Made by a program: the position numbers and the translations under genes. DNA of 64,000 bases from positions 560,835 through 624,834 of the forward strand of contig NZ_FOIV01000003.1 in NCBI RefSeq assembly GCF_900109055.1, read 5' to 3'. This document shows positions 16,845 through 25,322 of this stretch, piece after piece. The notes under the pieces are model-generated. The model had not been told where the DNA came from and searched no databases. It saw only the letters and a list, made by a program, of their open reading frames with translations. This DNA is from Prevotella sp. khp7 (GTDB taxonomy: Bacteria > Bacteroidota > Bacteroidia > Bacteroidales > Bacteroidaceae). Numbering within the stretch: the first letter of the stretch is position 1; each line of letters opens with the position of its first letter.

Positions 16845-16934
16845 GCACGGATTAACACGGCTTTATAAATAAAGACACGGCTGGTTGTTGATAAAAGCAG
16901 TGTTTCTCGATAAGAGAGCCGTGTAATCCGTGCC
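16844..16934. repeat. MITE-like element, copy 2 (91 bp)
   Basis: Ends GGCACGGATTAACACGGCT and AGCCGTGTAATCCGTGCC are inverted repeats with a single missing T on the right. The inner part shares TTTATAAATAA, ACACGGCTGG and a TCTC-GAT-AAGAGA hairpin with copy 1 at 10650, while the central 25 bases differ. It starts on the last base of the folD stop codon, so it may act as the folD terminator. Confidence 0.9.
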
Positions 16935-16948
16935 AAAAAGAATAGAAG

Positions 16949-17128
16949 ATGACTGCACAAGAGTTTTACGAACTTGGCAATGAGGCTCGCAAACGCGGCC
17001 AATGGCATGAAGCCATCAACAACTATATTCGCGCTATAGAGCTTGACCCCGACAGCCCAGCTGTCGAGGCCAAGCACATGCTCGACGACATCATGGCCTT
17101 CTACTGCAAGGACATGTACAACCCCTGA
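16949..17128 (+). CDS. Small single-TPR protein (59 aa)
   Basis: One tetratricopeptide repeat fills most of the protein: AQEFYELGNEARKRGQW, then HEAINNYIRAIELDPDSPA. It ends AFYCKDMYNP, a tail I associate with short TPR proteins of other Bacteroidales. It probably mediates a protein contact; the partner is unknown. It begins 15 bases after the MITE-like element, and no separate promoter box is evident. Confidence 0.75.
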   Translation: MTAQEFYELGNEARKRGQWHEAINNYIRAIELDPDSPAVEAKHMLDDIMAFYCKDMYNP

Positions 17129-17138
17129 CCCCATCATT

Positions 17139-17358
17139 ATGAAGTCTGGAATCCTGAAACTTTATCTATTAACCCTGTTGCTGATGTTGCCCCTGGCCCT
17201 ATCAGCAATTGGAATTCATCTATCTTGAGATAGATAATGATGAGGCCGAAAAGAATTATCTGTATAGCATCGCCCTACAGAAAAAACTGAAGGACGACAA
17301 TTATGGCGACTTGAATCGCTCGTATTGCTTTAGAGTATGGATAGATCGCAGATTATAG
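17139..17358 (+). pseudogene. Remnant of a secreted repeat-type protein
   Basis: 17139 opens a signal-peptide-like ORF (MKSGILKLYLLTLLLMLPLA) that stops after 29 codons. A different frame then continues from about 17206 with coding-like text (IDNDEAEKNYLYSIALQKKL), ending at 17358. This looks like the two ends of one gene joined out of frame, or an internal deletion. Family not identified; the second part resembles helical TPR-type repeats. Confidence 0.45.
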
Positions 17359-17525
17359 AGAACATCAAGAATGTCGCTGCCCAGGTTCTGCCAAAGGGTA
17401 GTGCACTCTATCTGTATGCTTCTTGCTCAATAATTTGGAAAATGAAATTCTGCGATATAAATATGTACCATGATTTATTTCTGTTCTCAGAAAAATGTTG
17501 TACCTTTGCAGTGCTTTTTCGATAA
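17337..17525 (+). pseudogene. N-terminal fragment of a nucleotidyltransferase-like gene
   Basis: The first about 28 codons (MDRSQIIENIKNVAAQVLPK then GSALYLY) resemble the start of MNT-type nucleotidyltransferases. In those, LYLYGSRARGD follows and carries the catalytic GS motif; here the text changes to ASCSIIW and becomes non-coding, with the polysaccharide-locus promoter inside the remaining frame. It is most likely the broken left border of an exchanged chromosomal segment. Confidence 0.5.
17476..17506 (+). promoter_or_regulatory. Promoter of the polysaccharide locus
   Basis: TACCTTTG at 17499-17506 with TTTC at 17476-17479 after a 19-base spacer. The first gene starts at 17688, leaving a leader of about 175 bases that carries the hairpin at 17633-17653. 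No UpxY-type antiterminator gene is present. Confidence 0.6.
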
Positions 17526-17632
17526 GCTGCTGTAATTGCGGCGGTTTTCATAATCGCAGAATCATTGACCTCACTGGGAATCAGTAGGATTAATGTGATG
17601 AGCAGAATAATACATAATAAACGAACCAGACT

Positions 17633-17653
17633 CCACATTTAACTATAATGTGG
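17633..17653 (+). promoter_or_regulatory. Hairpin in the leader of the polysaccharide operon
   Basis: CCACATT (17633-17639), 7-base loop, AATGTGG (17647-17653), an exact 7-bp stem 34 bases before the first gene. A run of T only begins about 14 bases later, so it is not a typical terminator. It could be a control point for the long operon; this is inference. Confidence 0.4.
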
Positions 17654-17687
17654 TGTCCCCCTACTTTTTCTCAATTATAAATGAAAG

Positions 17688-18644
17688 ATGGATATAGTCG
17701 TATGTACTGATCATAGGTTCGTGATGCCTACTGGAGTAATGATGTACTCCCTGTGTTATAACAATCAAGATGTGGATATCGTTCTCCATGTGATATGTTC
17801 CAATAGTGTATCGGATAATGATAAGGCTGATTTGAATGGAGTAATTCAACAGTTTAGCGGGAAGAGAATCATGTTTTATGATATTGATAAAAACTTTGTG
17901 GAGAAGATACCTGCTATAACAAATAGAGCAGACATTACTATAACAGCCTATTTTAGATTGTTTCTCACGGAAATCCTGCCAGATACGATTAATAAGGTTT
18001 TATATCTGGACGGTGATGTAATTGTAAGAGATTCACTATTGCCGTTATGGAATTTGGATATCAGTGATTATCCAGTAGCAGCGGCAACAGATTGTATGGT
18101 GGCAGCTGAACCAGAAGAATTCGAACGTTTGGGTTATCCGATGGCGTATGGCTATTTTAATTCAGGTGTATGTATTATAAATCTAGATTATTGGAGAAAG
18201 CATAATTGTATAAAGGATTTTGTTGATTTGTTGGACGATGGAGATAAACTTAGATATTATGATCAAGATGTTTTAAATATGTTATTCCATACTTCTAAAC
18301 TTAATCTTCCAATTAAGTATAATCTAATGACAGTGTTTTTATATAAGAATCCCAAATGGAATAATACTAAGTTCGAGCAAAAAATATCAGAATCACTGCA
18401 GGAATCGGTAATTATACATTATGCTGGCGGAGATAAACCTTGGTTTAAATATAATAAGAATGAGCCTCCATTGAGCACGCTCTTTTATAAATATCAAAAA
18501 TGCACAATCTGGAGGGGGCTAAAATATGATTTCAGATCGCCGAATATAAAACTAAGAAATTTTATAGGAGATAAAATGAGAGCCTTTGGGCTTAAGCCCA
18601 AAGGGCCTTCTTATGAATTACGAGACGTGAGTAAAATCGTATAA
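17688..18644 (+). CDS. Glycosyltransferase family 8 (LgtC-like), first copy
   Basis: 318 residues. GT8 features: an N-terminal nucleotide-sugar region (VCTDHRFVMPTGVMMYS), the metal-binding DxD in KVLYLDGDVIV, and the C-terminal HYAGGDKPW motif. Retaining galactosyl- or glucosyltransferases of this type add single sugars to lipid-linked glycans. It is closely related in layout to the second GT8 at 21366. First gene of the locus; codon and base composition are AT-rich compared with the flanks. Confidence 0.88.
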   Translation: MDIVVCTDHRFVMPTGVMMYSLCYNNQDVDIVLHVICSNSVSDNDKADLNGVIQQFSGKRIMFYDIDKNFVEKIPAITNRADITITAYFRLFLTEILPDTINKVLYLDGDVIVRDSLLPLWNLDISDYPVAAATDCMVAAEPEEFERLGYPMAYGYFNSGVCIINLDYWRKHNCIKDFVDLLDDGDKLRYYDQDVLNMLFHTSKLNLPIKYNLMTVFLYKNPKWNNTKFEQKISESLQESVIIHYAGGDKPWFKYNKNEPPLSTLFYKYQKCTIWRGLKYDFRSPNIKLRNFIGDKMRAFGLKPKGPSYELRDVSKIV

Positions 18645-18678
18645 ATAATCTGTTATCCTAAAGACTGGAAATATATAA

Positions 18679-20232
18679 ATGATTATACAGGATTATAGTA
18701 AAGGAAATAAACGCATTGCCAAGAATACACTGGTGGTCTATGGCCAACTGATGCTAAGGATGTTCCTAGGACTTTATACATCGCGTCTTGCCCTAGAAGC
18801 ACTTGGCGTGTCGGATTATGGTCTGAACAGTGTTGTTGGAGGCGTGGTGGTGTTATTTACTTTTATTTCCGCTTCTCTTGCAGGTACAACCATTCGCTTC
18901 ATTAATGTTGAACGAGGTAAGAAGTTCGGCAATCTTAATCGCGTGTTCAATGTTTGTCATGTGTTACATGTTGGGATGGCCTTGCTTCTGTTTGCATTAC
19001 TGGAAATTGGAGGCGTATTTTATATCCATCATTATCTGAATGTGGATCCAGGCAAAGAGGCAGATGCAATGTTTGTATTCCAAATAGCAACAATCGCTTG
19101 TTGTATGGGTATTCTGAATATCCCTTTTGGGAGCCTTTTCAACGCCAGCGAGAAGTTCCTGTTTACTGCAACTGTTTTCATCGTAGCCAAAATTATTCAG
19201 TTATGTCTGTTGTTCTGGCTGCTAACTTATGATGGCAATCGTGTCCGAGCCTTTGCGTTGATTGAAACGCTTACAGAACTGGCCCCATTCCTGATTTACC
19301 ATATTTATAGTTATAGTAAATGGCCGGAGATTGTGAAGTGGCACTTCGTTAAGGAATGGCAGCAATATAAAGAAATGCTAGTGTTTAGTTCTTATAACCT
19401 GATTTCAGGTCTTGCTGGCATGACTAGGGGGGAAGGAAGTATGTTGCTGATTAACTATTTCTTTGGAACAGTGGTTAATGGTGCCTATGCTATTGCTAAA
19501 GCCATCGAGCGTGTCATCGGTCCGTTTGCTAGTAATTTCCATAGTGCTGCAGCCCCTCAGATTACGCAGAGTTATAGTAGCGGTGATGTGGAAAGGGTTT
19601 ATTTCCTGGCTAGTCGTGTTGGCAAGTATTGCATGCTGATGATGGCTTTAGCTTTTTTCCCTCTTTGGGCAGAGCTTGATTTTATCTTGCATTTATGGTT
19701 GATAAAGGTTCCTGAAGGTGCATTGGTTTTCTGTCGGATGATGATGCTGATGGTATTCTGGGCTATTACAGACGGCTCACTCAATCACGTTGCAGAAGCA
19801 TCAGGTAAAATATCCAGATTCAAGATGGCCTTTACAATTATTACATTGTCATGTATTCCTATTGGTTATGGAATTTTGAAGATTGGTAGTCCTGCCTATA
19901 TGTTGCTGGTAGTATTTCTTATTGCAGACATTATTTGGCGTATAGCCCAACTTTATATGATGAAAACTATTCTCAACTTCCCCGTATGGCGGTATTGTAA
20001 GGATGTCTATTGGAATGTCATCTTGGTTTGTCTGCCTGTTGTACTCTGTTTGATACTGACCTCTCGCATTCAATCAAACTCGTCCTTGTGGCATTTAGTC
20101 CATCTGGTGGGAATATTAACTTTTACCTTGGTATCTTCATATTTCTTTGGTCTTAAGGCTGAAGAAAGAAAGACGATAAGGGAATTTGTGAAAAAATACC
20201 TAAATAACACACATTTTTACCATGCAGAATAA
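18679..20232 (+). CDS. Polysaccharide flippase (Wzx-like, MATE/MOP superfamily)
   Basis: 517 residues with about 12-14 hydrophobic segments in the pattern of the polysaccharide-specific MOP exporters. The start includes TLVVYGQLMLRMFLGLYTSR and SDYGLNSVVGGVVVLF. It would flip the undecaprenyl-linked repeat unit across the inner membrane before polymerisation by the Wzy-like protein at 25323. The end overlaps the next glycosyltransferase by 11 bases. Confidence 0.87.
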   Translation: MIIQDYSKGNKRIAKNTLVVYGQLMLRMFLGLYTSRLALEALGVSDYGLNSVVGGVVVLFTFISASLAGTTIRFINVERGKKFGNLNRVFNVCHVLHVGMALLLFALLEIGGVFYIHHYLNVDPGKEADAMFVFQIATIACCMGILNIPFGSLFNASEKFLFTATVFIVAKIIQLCLLFWLLTYDGNRVRAFALIETLTELAPFLIYHIYSYSKWPEIVKWHFVKEWQQYKEMLVFSSYNLISGLAGMTRGEGSMLLINYFFGTVVNGAYAIAKAIERVIGPFASNFHSAAAPQITQSYSSGDVERVYFLASRVGKYCMLMMALAFFPLWAELDFILHLWLIKVPEGALVFCRMMMLMVFWAITDGSLNHVAEASGKISRFKMAFTIITLSCIPIGYGILKIGSPAYMLLVVFLIADIIWRIAQLYMMKTILNFPVWRYCKDVYWNVILVCLPVVLCLILTSRIQSNSSLWHLVHLVGILTFTLVSSYFFGLKAEERKTIREFVKKYLNNTHFYHAE

Positions 20233-21358
20233 AGAGAATATATTGATAGATTGTTCATTCTTTGATAGCTCATGGACGGCATCGGAATCAACAGTAGTCT
20301 ATGCAGGCCGGTTATTACAAGGTTTGTTAAAATATAGCTCTTATCAGGTTTATGTTCTTATTTGGAAGGGAACAGAGAGCTTTATCGATAATCTTGTAGG
20401 ACAAAACGTTGAAAAAATTGTCTTAAATAATAAATACCCTCAGGCTTATAAACGGCATTTTTATAGAGTCTCAGGTTATCTGCCTAGGATGTTAAAAAAA
20501 GAGATACACAAACGGGGAATAACTATTGTATTACATCCTCACTGTTTTGATGCTTTTTTTCGCTTTGGTAAGCCCATTAAGTATTTTGCGGTCTTACATG
20601 ATTTGTTTCTATATGATATCCGAAAAGACAGGTTCTTATATTATCCATGGCGTTTGTATCGCAAGATAATGATAAGAAGAATTCCTCATCTTATATCAAT
20701 TTCTCAAAGTACACATGACGAACTTTTGCGCCGTGATAGCCAAGAGTCAATGGTTATTTATAACAGCATCGCATTCGATTTTGATATTGCTGAGCAAAAA
20801 ATAGGGGACATAGCTGGGAAAAAATATATATTGGACGTTAATCGCTTTCAGAGGTACAAAAATGCAGAAATACTTATACGAGCATTTTACATCTTGAAAG
20901 ATGAAATACCTCATTTGTTATATTTAAAAGGAGATCAGAAAAATGAAGAAGACCGTAAGAAGCTTGTTACACTTGTGGAAGAACTTAACATAAAAGATAG
21001 GGTTATCTTTGACTCATCTTATCGGACGGAAGGAGAATTGCGCTATCTGTATACTCACGCAGACTTATTTGTCTCCCCATCGCTAAAAGAAGGATTTGGT
21101 TGGACTCCTATAGAAGCTGTTATCTTGAAAACACCAACCATTGTTTCAGATATCCCTGTATTTAAAGAGGTCACATGTGGTATGATTCCTATGTTTAATC
21201 CATATTCCTCAGATAATCTGGCTATTCACATGAAGGATATGCTAACGAATCCTCCAAGCGAAAAGGCGAGAACAGGTTTAGCAGCATTCTTTTTGGATCG
21301 ATACTCGTTAGAGACTCAAATCTCTCATCTGATAGCCTTTATTGCTTCAGAAGAATAG
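20222..21358 (+). CDS. Glycosyltransferase family 4
   Basis: 378 residues, GT-B fold. The C-terminal half has LDVNRFQRYKNAEILIRAF and the donor-binding EGFGWTPIEAVILKTPTI (E-x7-E pattern). It likely transfers a hexose or deoxyhexose within the repeat unit; donor and acceptor are unknown. It overlaps the flippase by 11 bases and precedes the second GT8 by 7. Confidence 0.87.
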   Translation: MQNKENILIDCSFFDSSWTASESTVVYAGRLLQGLLKYSSYQVYVLIWKGTESFIDNLVGQNVEKIVLNNKYPQAYKRHFYRVSGYLPRMLKKEIHKRGITIVLHPHCFDAFFRFGKPIKYFAVLHDLFLYDIRKDRFLYYPWRLYRKIMIRRIPHLISISQSTHDELLRRDSQESMVIYNSIAFDFDIAEQKIGDIAGKKYILDVNRFQRYKNAEILIRAFYILKDEIPHLLYLKGDQKNEEDRKKLVTLVEELNIKDRVIFDSSYRTEGELRYLYTHADLFVSPSLKEGFGWTPIEAVILKTPTIVSDIPVFKEVTCGMIPMFNPYSSDNLAIHMKDMLTNPPSEKARTGLAAFFLDRYSLETQISHLIAFIASEE

Positions 21359-21365
21359 AACTTAT

Positions 21366-22328
21366 ATGAAAGAAAAAATAAATATAACAGTATGCCTTGA
21401 TAAAGGCTTTATCATGCCAACTGGTGTGATGATGTATTCCATATGTTCCAATAATCAAGATGTAGATATTGCTTTCTATGTGGTTATTGATGATAGTGTA
21501 ACTCGAAAAGATAAGTATAATCTAAAAGATAATTTGAAAAGATTTGAAAATTATGTAACTATTGATTTCTATTTGGTTAAAGAAATATGTGCAAAACTGC
21601 CCTCAACTGCCAATAGACAAGGATTGTCCAATGCCACATACTTTCGCCTTTTCTTGGCGGATTTCCTTCCTTGTGATATAGATAAAGTGTTATATCTAGA
21701 TGGCGATATTATAGTTAGACATTCCCTATTGTCATTATGGAATACGGACCTTACCAACTATGCTATAGCTGCAGTAAGTGATACTTTTTATGGTGATGTC
21801 GATTATGATAAGCGATTAGGTTATCCTCTGGATGCTGGGTATTTTAATGCAGGAGTCTTGCTGATTAATCTGAAATATTGGCGAGAAAACAACATGACGC
21901 AGCGTTTCATTAATTATATTGAGGGGCGATATTCTAATTTGACTTTCCATGATCAGGATATATTGAATGGCATGTTTTGGAACAAGAAAATCCGTCTTCC
22001 GATAAAGTATAATTTGCATAGTGGCTTCTTATGTAAGGATTTCTTTGTTGAGAAGGGTATCGTGCAGGAAGTTAAGGAAGCAGAGAAGGATCCTGTTATT
22101 GTCCATTATTCTGGTTACTTTAGGCCTTGGGAGTCATATGTACGATCACCCCATCCATACAATAGCTCTTTTTATAAATACCAGAGAATGACAATGTGGA
22201 AAAACTGTAGGATTGATTCTCGAGCGCCCCAACTCAAATTCAAGAATTTTATAGCAGATAGTTTAAGAAAATTAAAACTATTACATCCAATATGCAATCC
22301 ATATAATTCTGTACCTCAGGTAGATTAA
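21366..22328 (+). CDS. Glycosyltransferase family 8 (LgtC-like), second copy
   Basis: 320 residues. Shares with the gene at 17688 the N-terminal VxxDxxFxMPTGVMMYS pattern, NNQDVDI, KVLYLDGDxIVR and SLLxLWNxD, so the two are paralogues that probably use similar donors on different acceptors. ATG 21366 is preferred over the TTG at 21342, which lies within the previous gene. The 109 bases after its stop show no promoter or hairpin I can support. Confidence 0.87.
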   Translation: MKEKINITVCLDKGFIMPTGVMMYSICSNNQDVDIAFYVVIDDSVTRKDKYNLKDNLKRFENYVTIDFYLVKEICAKLPSTANRQGLSNATYFRLFLADFLPCDIDKVLYLDGDIIVRHSLLSLWNTDLTNYAIAAVSDTFYGDVDYDKRLGYPLDAGYFNAGVLLINLKYWRENNMTQRFINYIEGRYSNLTFHDQDILNGMFWNKKIRLPIKYNLHSGFLCKDFFVEKGIVQEVKEAEKDPVIVHYSGYFRPWESYVRSPHPYNSSFYKYQRMTMWKNCRIDSRAPQLKFKNFIADSLRKLKLLHPICNPYNSVPQVD

Positions 22329-22437
22329 TATAATAATAAACCAATAATGGTGGTAAAAAGGAAATTTGATATCACAGAGTGTGTAGAAAATAGACTTTGA
22401 TATCCTCCTATTGATTAATTGTAATACCTAAAAGAAA

Positions 22438-23418
22438 ATGGTGAATCCGTTGATTTCATTTATTGTTCCTGTATATAATGTAGAACTATATCTGGAGAAG
22501 AGCCTAGATTCGATATTAAATCAAACCTACAAGAATCTTGAGATTATTCTTATCGATGACGGTAGTACTGATCAAAGTGGAAGTATATGTGATGAATATG
22601 CCACTAAAGATCACCGCATACAGGTTGTTCATCAGGAAAACAAAGGGCTATCAGCGACTAGAAATGTCGGAATATCATTAATAACAGGTGATTATATCTA
22701 TTTTATGGATAGTGATGATGAGATTATTTCCACCTGCATTGAAACATTGATAACCCCAATCCTTATGGATGAAAGTATAGAGATGGTACAAGGTAATTAT
22801 GTATATTGTCCAGTTGCAGTTCCTGTGGATAATACTAAAAAGAATCCTCCATTACAAATATTGTCTAATGATGATGCCAATCTGCATTACTATAAGTATC
22901 GAACTATTCATGTCAGTGTATGGAACAAATTGCTAAAAAGATCATTTGTCATCGATAATCAATTGTTATTCAGAGATAAATTGCTTTTTGAAGATCATTT
23001 GTGGTCATTCAATCTGATAAAGCATTTGCAGCATGCATATGTTTATGATGATGATACGTATTACTATATTATGAGACATGGTTCAATTGTAAATGGGACA
23101 GATGTTAAAACTCAAGGTGGTTCGTTTGTCATTACATATCGTGAGATACTCTCTAGTCTAACATCAAATCACGAAAAGAACCAATTAGTCTTTTATGTGG
23201 AAGGCTTCTGTAATCGATATATGCTGTATAGACCATATTATCGGGAGTTTGATGTGTTATTGAAAATATTCTTAAGAAATGCGTTGGATTATGGCTGTTG
23301 GACAGTTATAATGAAACTCTGTTTTACATATTTGATAGAGAAGATTCCTTTCGGATTAAGATTGCTTCGGCTTCTGCGTAATTCCAAAGCGTTGATGATG
23401 TCAAAAAAAAAGAGATAA
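22438..23418 (+). CDS. Glycosyltransferase family 2
   Basis: 326 residues. A classical GT-A start ISFIVPVYNVELYLEKSLDS is followed by IDDGSTDQSG and YFMDSDDE (DxD region), then a variable C-terminal acceptor domain with a basic end. It would add one sugar of the repeat unit by inversion. Only 6 bases separate it from the GT32 gene. Confidence 0.9.
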   Translation: MVNPLISFIVPVYNVELYLEKSLDSILNQTYKNLEIILIDDGSTDQSGSICDEYATKDHRIQVVHQENKGLSATRNVGISLITGDYIYFMDSDDEIISTCIETLITPILMDESIEMVQGNYVYCPVAVPVDNTKKNPPLQILSNDDANLHYYKYRTIHVSVWNKLLKRSFVIDNQLLFRDKLLFEDHLWSFNLIKHLQHAYVYDDDTYYYIMRHGSIVNGTDVKTQGGSFVITYREILSSLTSNHEKNQLVFYVEGFCNRYMLYRPYYREFDVLLKIFLRNALDYGCWTVIMKLCFTYLIEKIPFGLRLLRLLRNSKALMMSKKKR

Positions 23419-23424
23419 TTAGAA

Positions 23425-24207
23425 ATGATACCTAAGGTAATACATTACACATGGTTTAGTGGCGAAGAAATGCCACAAATGATAAAAGACTGCATGGCGT
23501 CATGGAAAAGAAATCTCGTAGGTTACGAATTTCGTTTGTGGGATATAAATGCCATTAAAGACATTGATTCCATATTCTTAAAAGAAGCGTTGGCTGCGAG
23601 AAAATGGGCTTATGCTGCTGATTACGTACGTTTATATGCCTTATATTTTGAAGGTGGTATCTATTTGGATACTGATGTGCTATTATATAAATCATTTGAT
23701 GATTTGTTGGGTAACAAAGTGTTCATAGGCAAAGAGGATTCTTATAACCAGCTTCCTATAGAAGATCGATGGGTTAATTATCTTTCATCTCATTGTATGG
23801 GAGCAGAACCTAACTCAGAATATATCAGAGACTGTATGAGATATTTTGATGGACGTCATTTTATACAGTCAAAGGACGAAAAACTTCCACAGAGCCTTAG
23901 ATATAATTATGTGATACTGCCTTATGTACAGGCCGTTATTGCACGTGAATATGGATATGATTGGCATCCTAAGATACAATCAACCCAATATTGTAAGAAC
24001 GGGTTGGTTATCTATCCCTCTGATTACTTCTGTGGACAGAAATACCTTTCGAAGTCGTATTGTCAGCATTTAGCTTTAGGTAGTTGGAGAGAAGAATATA
24101 CTCCCAATGATGGCTGGAGAACGGTTTTCAGTTTTAAAAGGCGAGCAAAACGATTTCTTAGGAATCTTTTGTTAAAATACTCATACACATTTAAGAAAAT
24201 AGGTTAA
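23425..24207 (+). CDS. Glycosyltransferase family 32 (capsular / OCH1-like)
   Basis: 260 residues. The family start MIPKVIHYTWFSGEEMP is visible, together with YAADYVRLYALYFEGGIYLD and its DTD metal site. GT32 enzymes in surface-glycan loci transfer hexoses such as galactose or mannose. The next gene starts three bases after its stop. Confidence 0.9.
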   Translation: MIPKVIHYTWFSGEEMPQMIKDCMASWKRNLVGYEFRLWDINAIKDIDSIFLKEALAARKWAYAADYVRLYALYFEGGIYLDTDVLLYKSFDDLLGNKVFIGKEDSYNQLPIEDRWVNYLSSHCMGAEPNSEYIRDCMRYFDGRHFIQSKDEKLPQSLRYNYVILPYVQAVIAREYGYDWHPKIQSTQYCKNGLVIYPSDYFCGQKYLSKSYCQHLALGSWREEYTPNDGWRTVFSFKRRAKRFLRNLLLKYSYTFKKIG

Positions 24208-24210
24208 TAG

Positions 24211-25290
24211 ATGAAGCGTATTTTCCATATTATTACTCATTTCGACTTAGGGGGCGCTGAGAAGGTGGCTGTTAGTATTGCTAGTAGTCCAAATCCAGAA
24301 TTCGAGTATCATATTGTGGAGGTGGTTCGAGGTGTGAGTTCATATTCTGATGAATTTATCAAGGATATGAAGAATTGTGGTATTAAGTATCACCGATCGT
24401 TAATTGGTTTTAATAAACTGGGGATTATCTTATTCCCTTTGTGGTTCGTTTTCATATTCCTAAGATACAGACCAGCCGTCATCCATTCGCATACAGAAAT
24501 ACCAGAACTCAGTGTTTACTGTTTCTATAGGATGTTTGGTTGGATGTTTCGGAAAACTAAATATATTAGAACAATCCACAATATCATGCTTTGGGATGAA
24601 TGGCCAAATATAGGTGATATGGTGGAACGTTTTTATATTCGTCGACATTCTAATATCACTATTAGCAAAGCCGTCCAGAATAATTATTTTAATTTCTATG
24701 GGGAATGGCCTCGTGTAATTTATAATGGCGTAAAAGAGGTAGAACAACAACCGTTTGAAGGCATTGATAAAGCAAAAACGAATATTCTGTTTGCTGGAAG
24801 ACTGGAATACCAGAAGGGAATTGATGTGTTAATTGAAGTAATTACTAAATGTAAGGATAAAAAGAGTCTTGTCTTTTGGATAATTGGTAATGGTAGCTTG
24901 TATTGGAAAATAAAGAGGTTGAAAGATAATAATCAGAATGTACATTACTACGAAAAGGTGTATAATCTTTCTTCTTTTTTATCATCTTTTGATTATCTAT
25001 TTATGCCATCTAACTTTGAGGGGCTTGGATTGATGTCAATAGAAGCTTCATTAGCCAAGGTGCCTGCAATTATTAATTCTTGTAATAGTTTAAATGAAAC
25101 ATTACCAGATGAATGGCCATTAAAAGTTGATAATAATAATTTGGAACAATATATGGAGCTATTCAGTAAGATTGATGGATTTGATCGCATATCCTTAGGG
25201 GATGAAGCTTATAAATATGTTAAGGAAAAATTCTCAATGGAGGTTATGCAAAGTGCATACGAAGATATCTATCAAGACTCAGAACAATGA
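24211..25290 (+). CDS. Glycosyltransferase family 4
   Basis: 359 residues, GT-B. The N-terminal DLGGAEKVAVSIA loop is the usual acceptor/GG motif; the C-terminal half has FAGRLEYQKGIDVLIEVI and FEGLGLMSIEASLAKVPAI. A second GT4 of the cluster, probably acting on another linkage. A short AT dinucleotide run (about 25305-25316) lies between it and the next gene. Confidence 0.87.
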   Translation: MKRIFHIITHFDLGGAEKVAVSIASSPNPEFEYHIVEVVRGVSSYSDEFIKDMKNCGIKYHRSLIGFNKLGIILFPLWFVFIFLRYRPAVIHSHTEIPELSVYCFYRMFGWMFRKTKYIRTIHNIMLWDEWPNIGDMVERFYIRRHSNITISKAVQNNYFNFYGEWPRVIYNGVKEVEQQPFEGIDKAKTNILFAGRLEYQKGIDVLIEVITKCKDKKSLVFWIIGNGSLYWKIKRLKDNNQNVHYYEKVYNLSSFLSSFDYLFMPSNFEGLGLMSIEASLAKVPAIINSCNSLNETLPDEWPLKVDNNNLEQYMELFSKIDGFDRISLGDEAYKYVKEKFSMEVMQSAYEDIYQDSEQ

Positions 25291-25322
25291 TATGGGTAAC
25301 GCGTATATATATATAGTTTAAT

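Noticed and set aside
17408..17638. 76-codon minus-strand ORF with a hydrophobic start
   Set aside because: It lies across the polysaccharide-locus promoter and the broken nucleotidyltransferase fragment, has no promoter of its own and no family resemblance.
19426..19434. Six-G run in the flippase gene as a second slippage site
   Set aside because: Six bases is short for a slippage switch and is explained by ordinary Arg-Gly codons.
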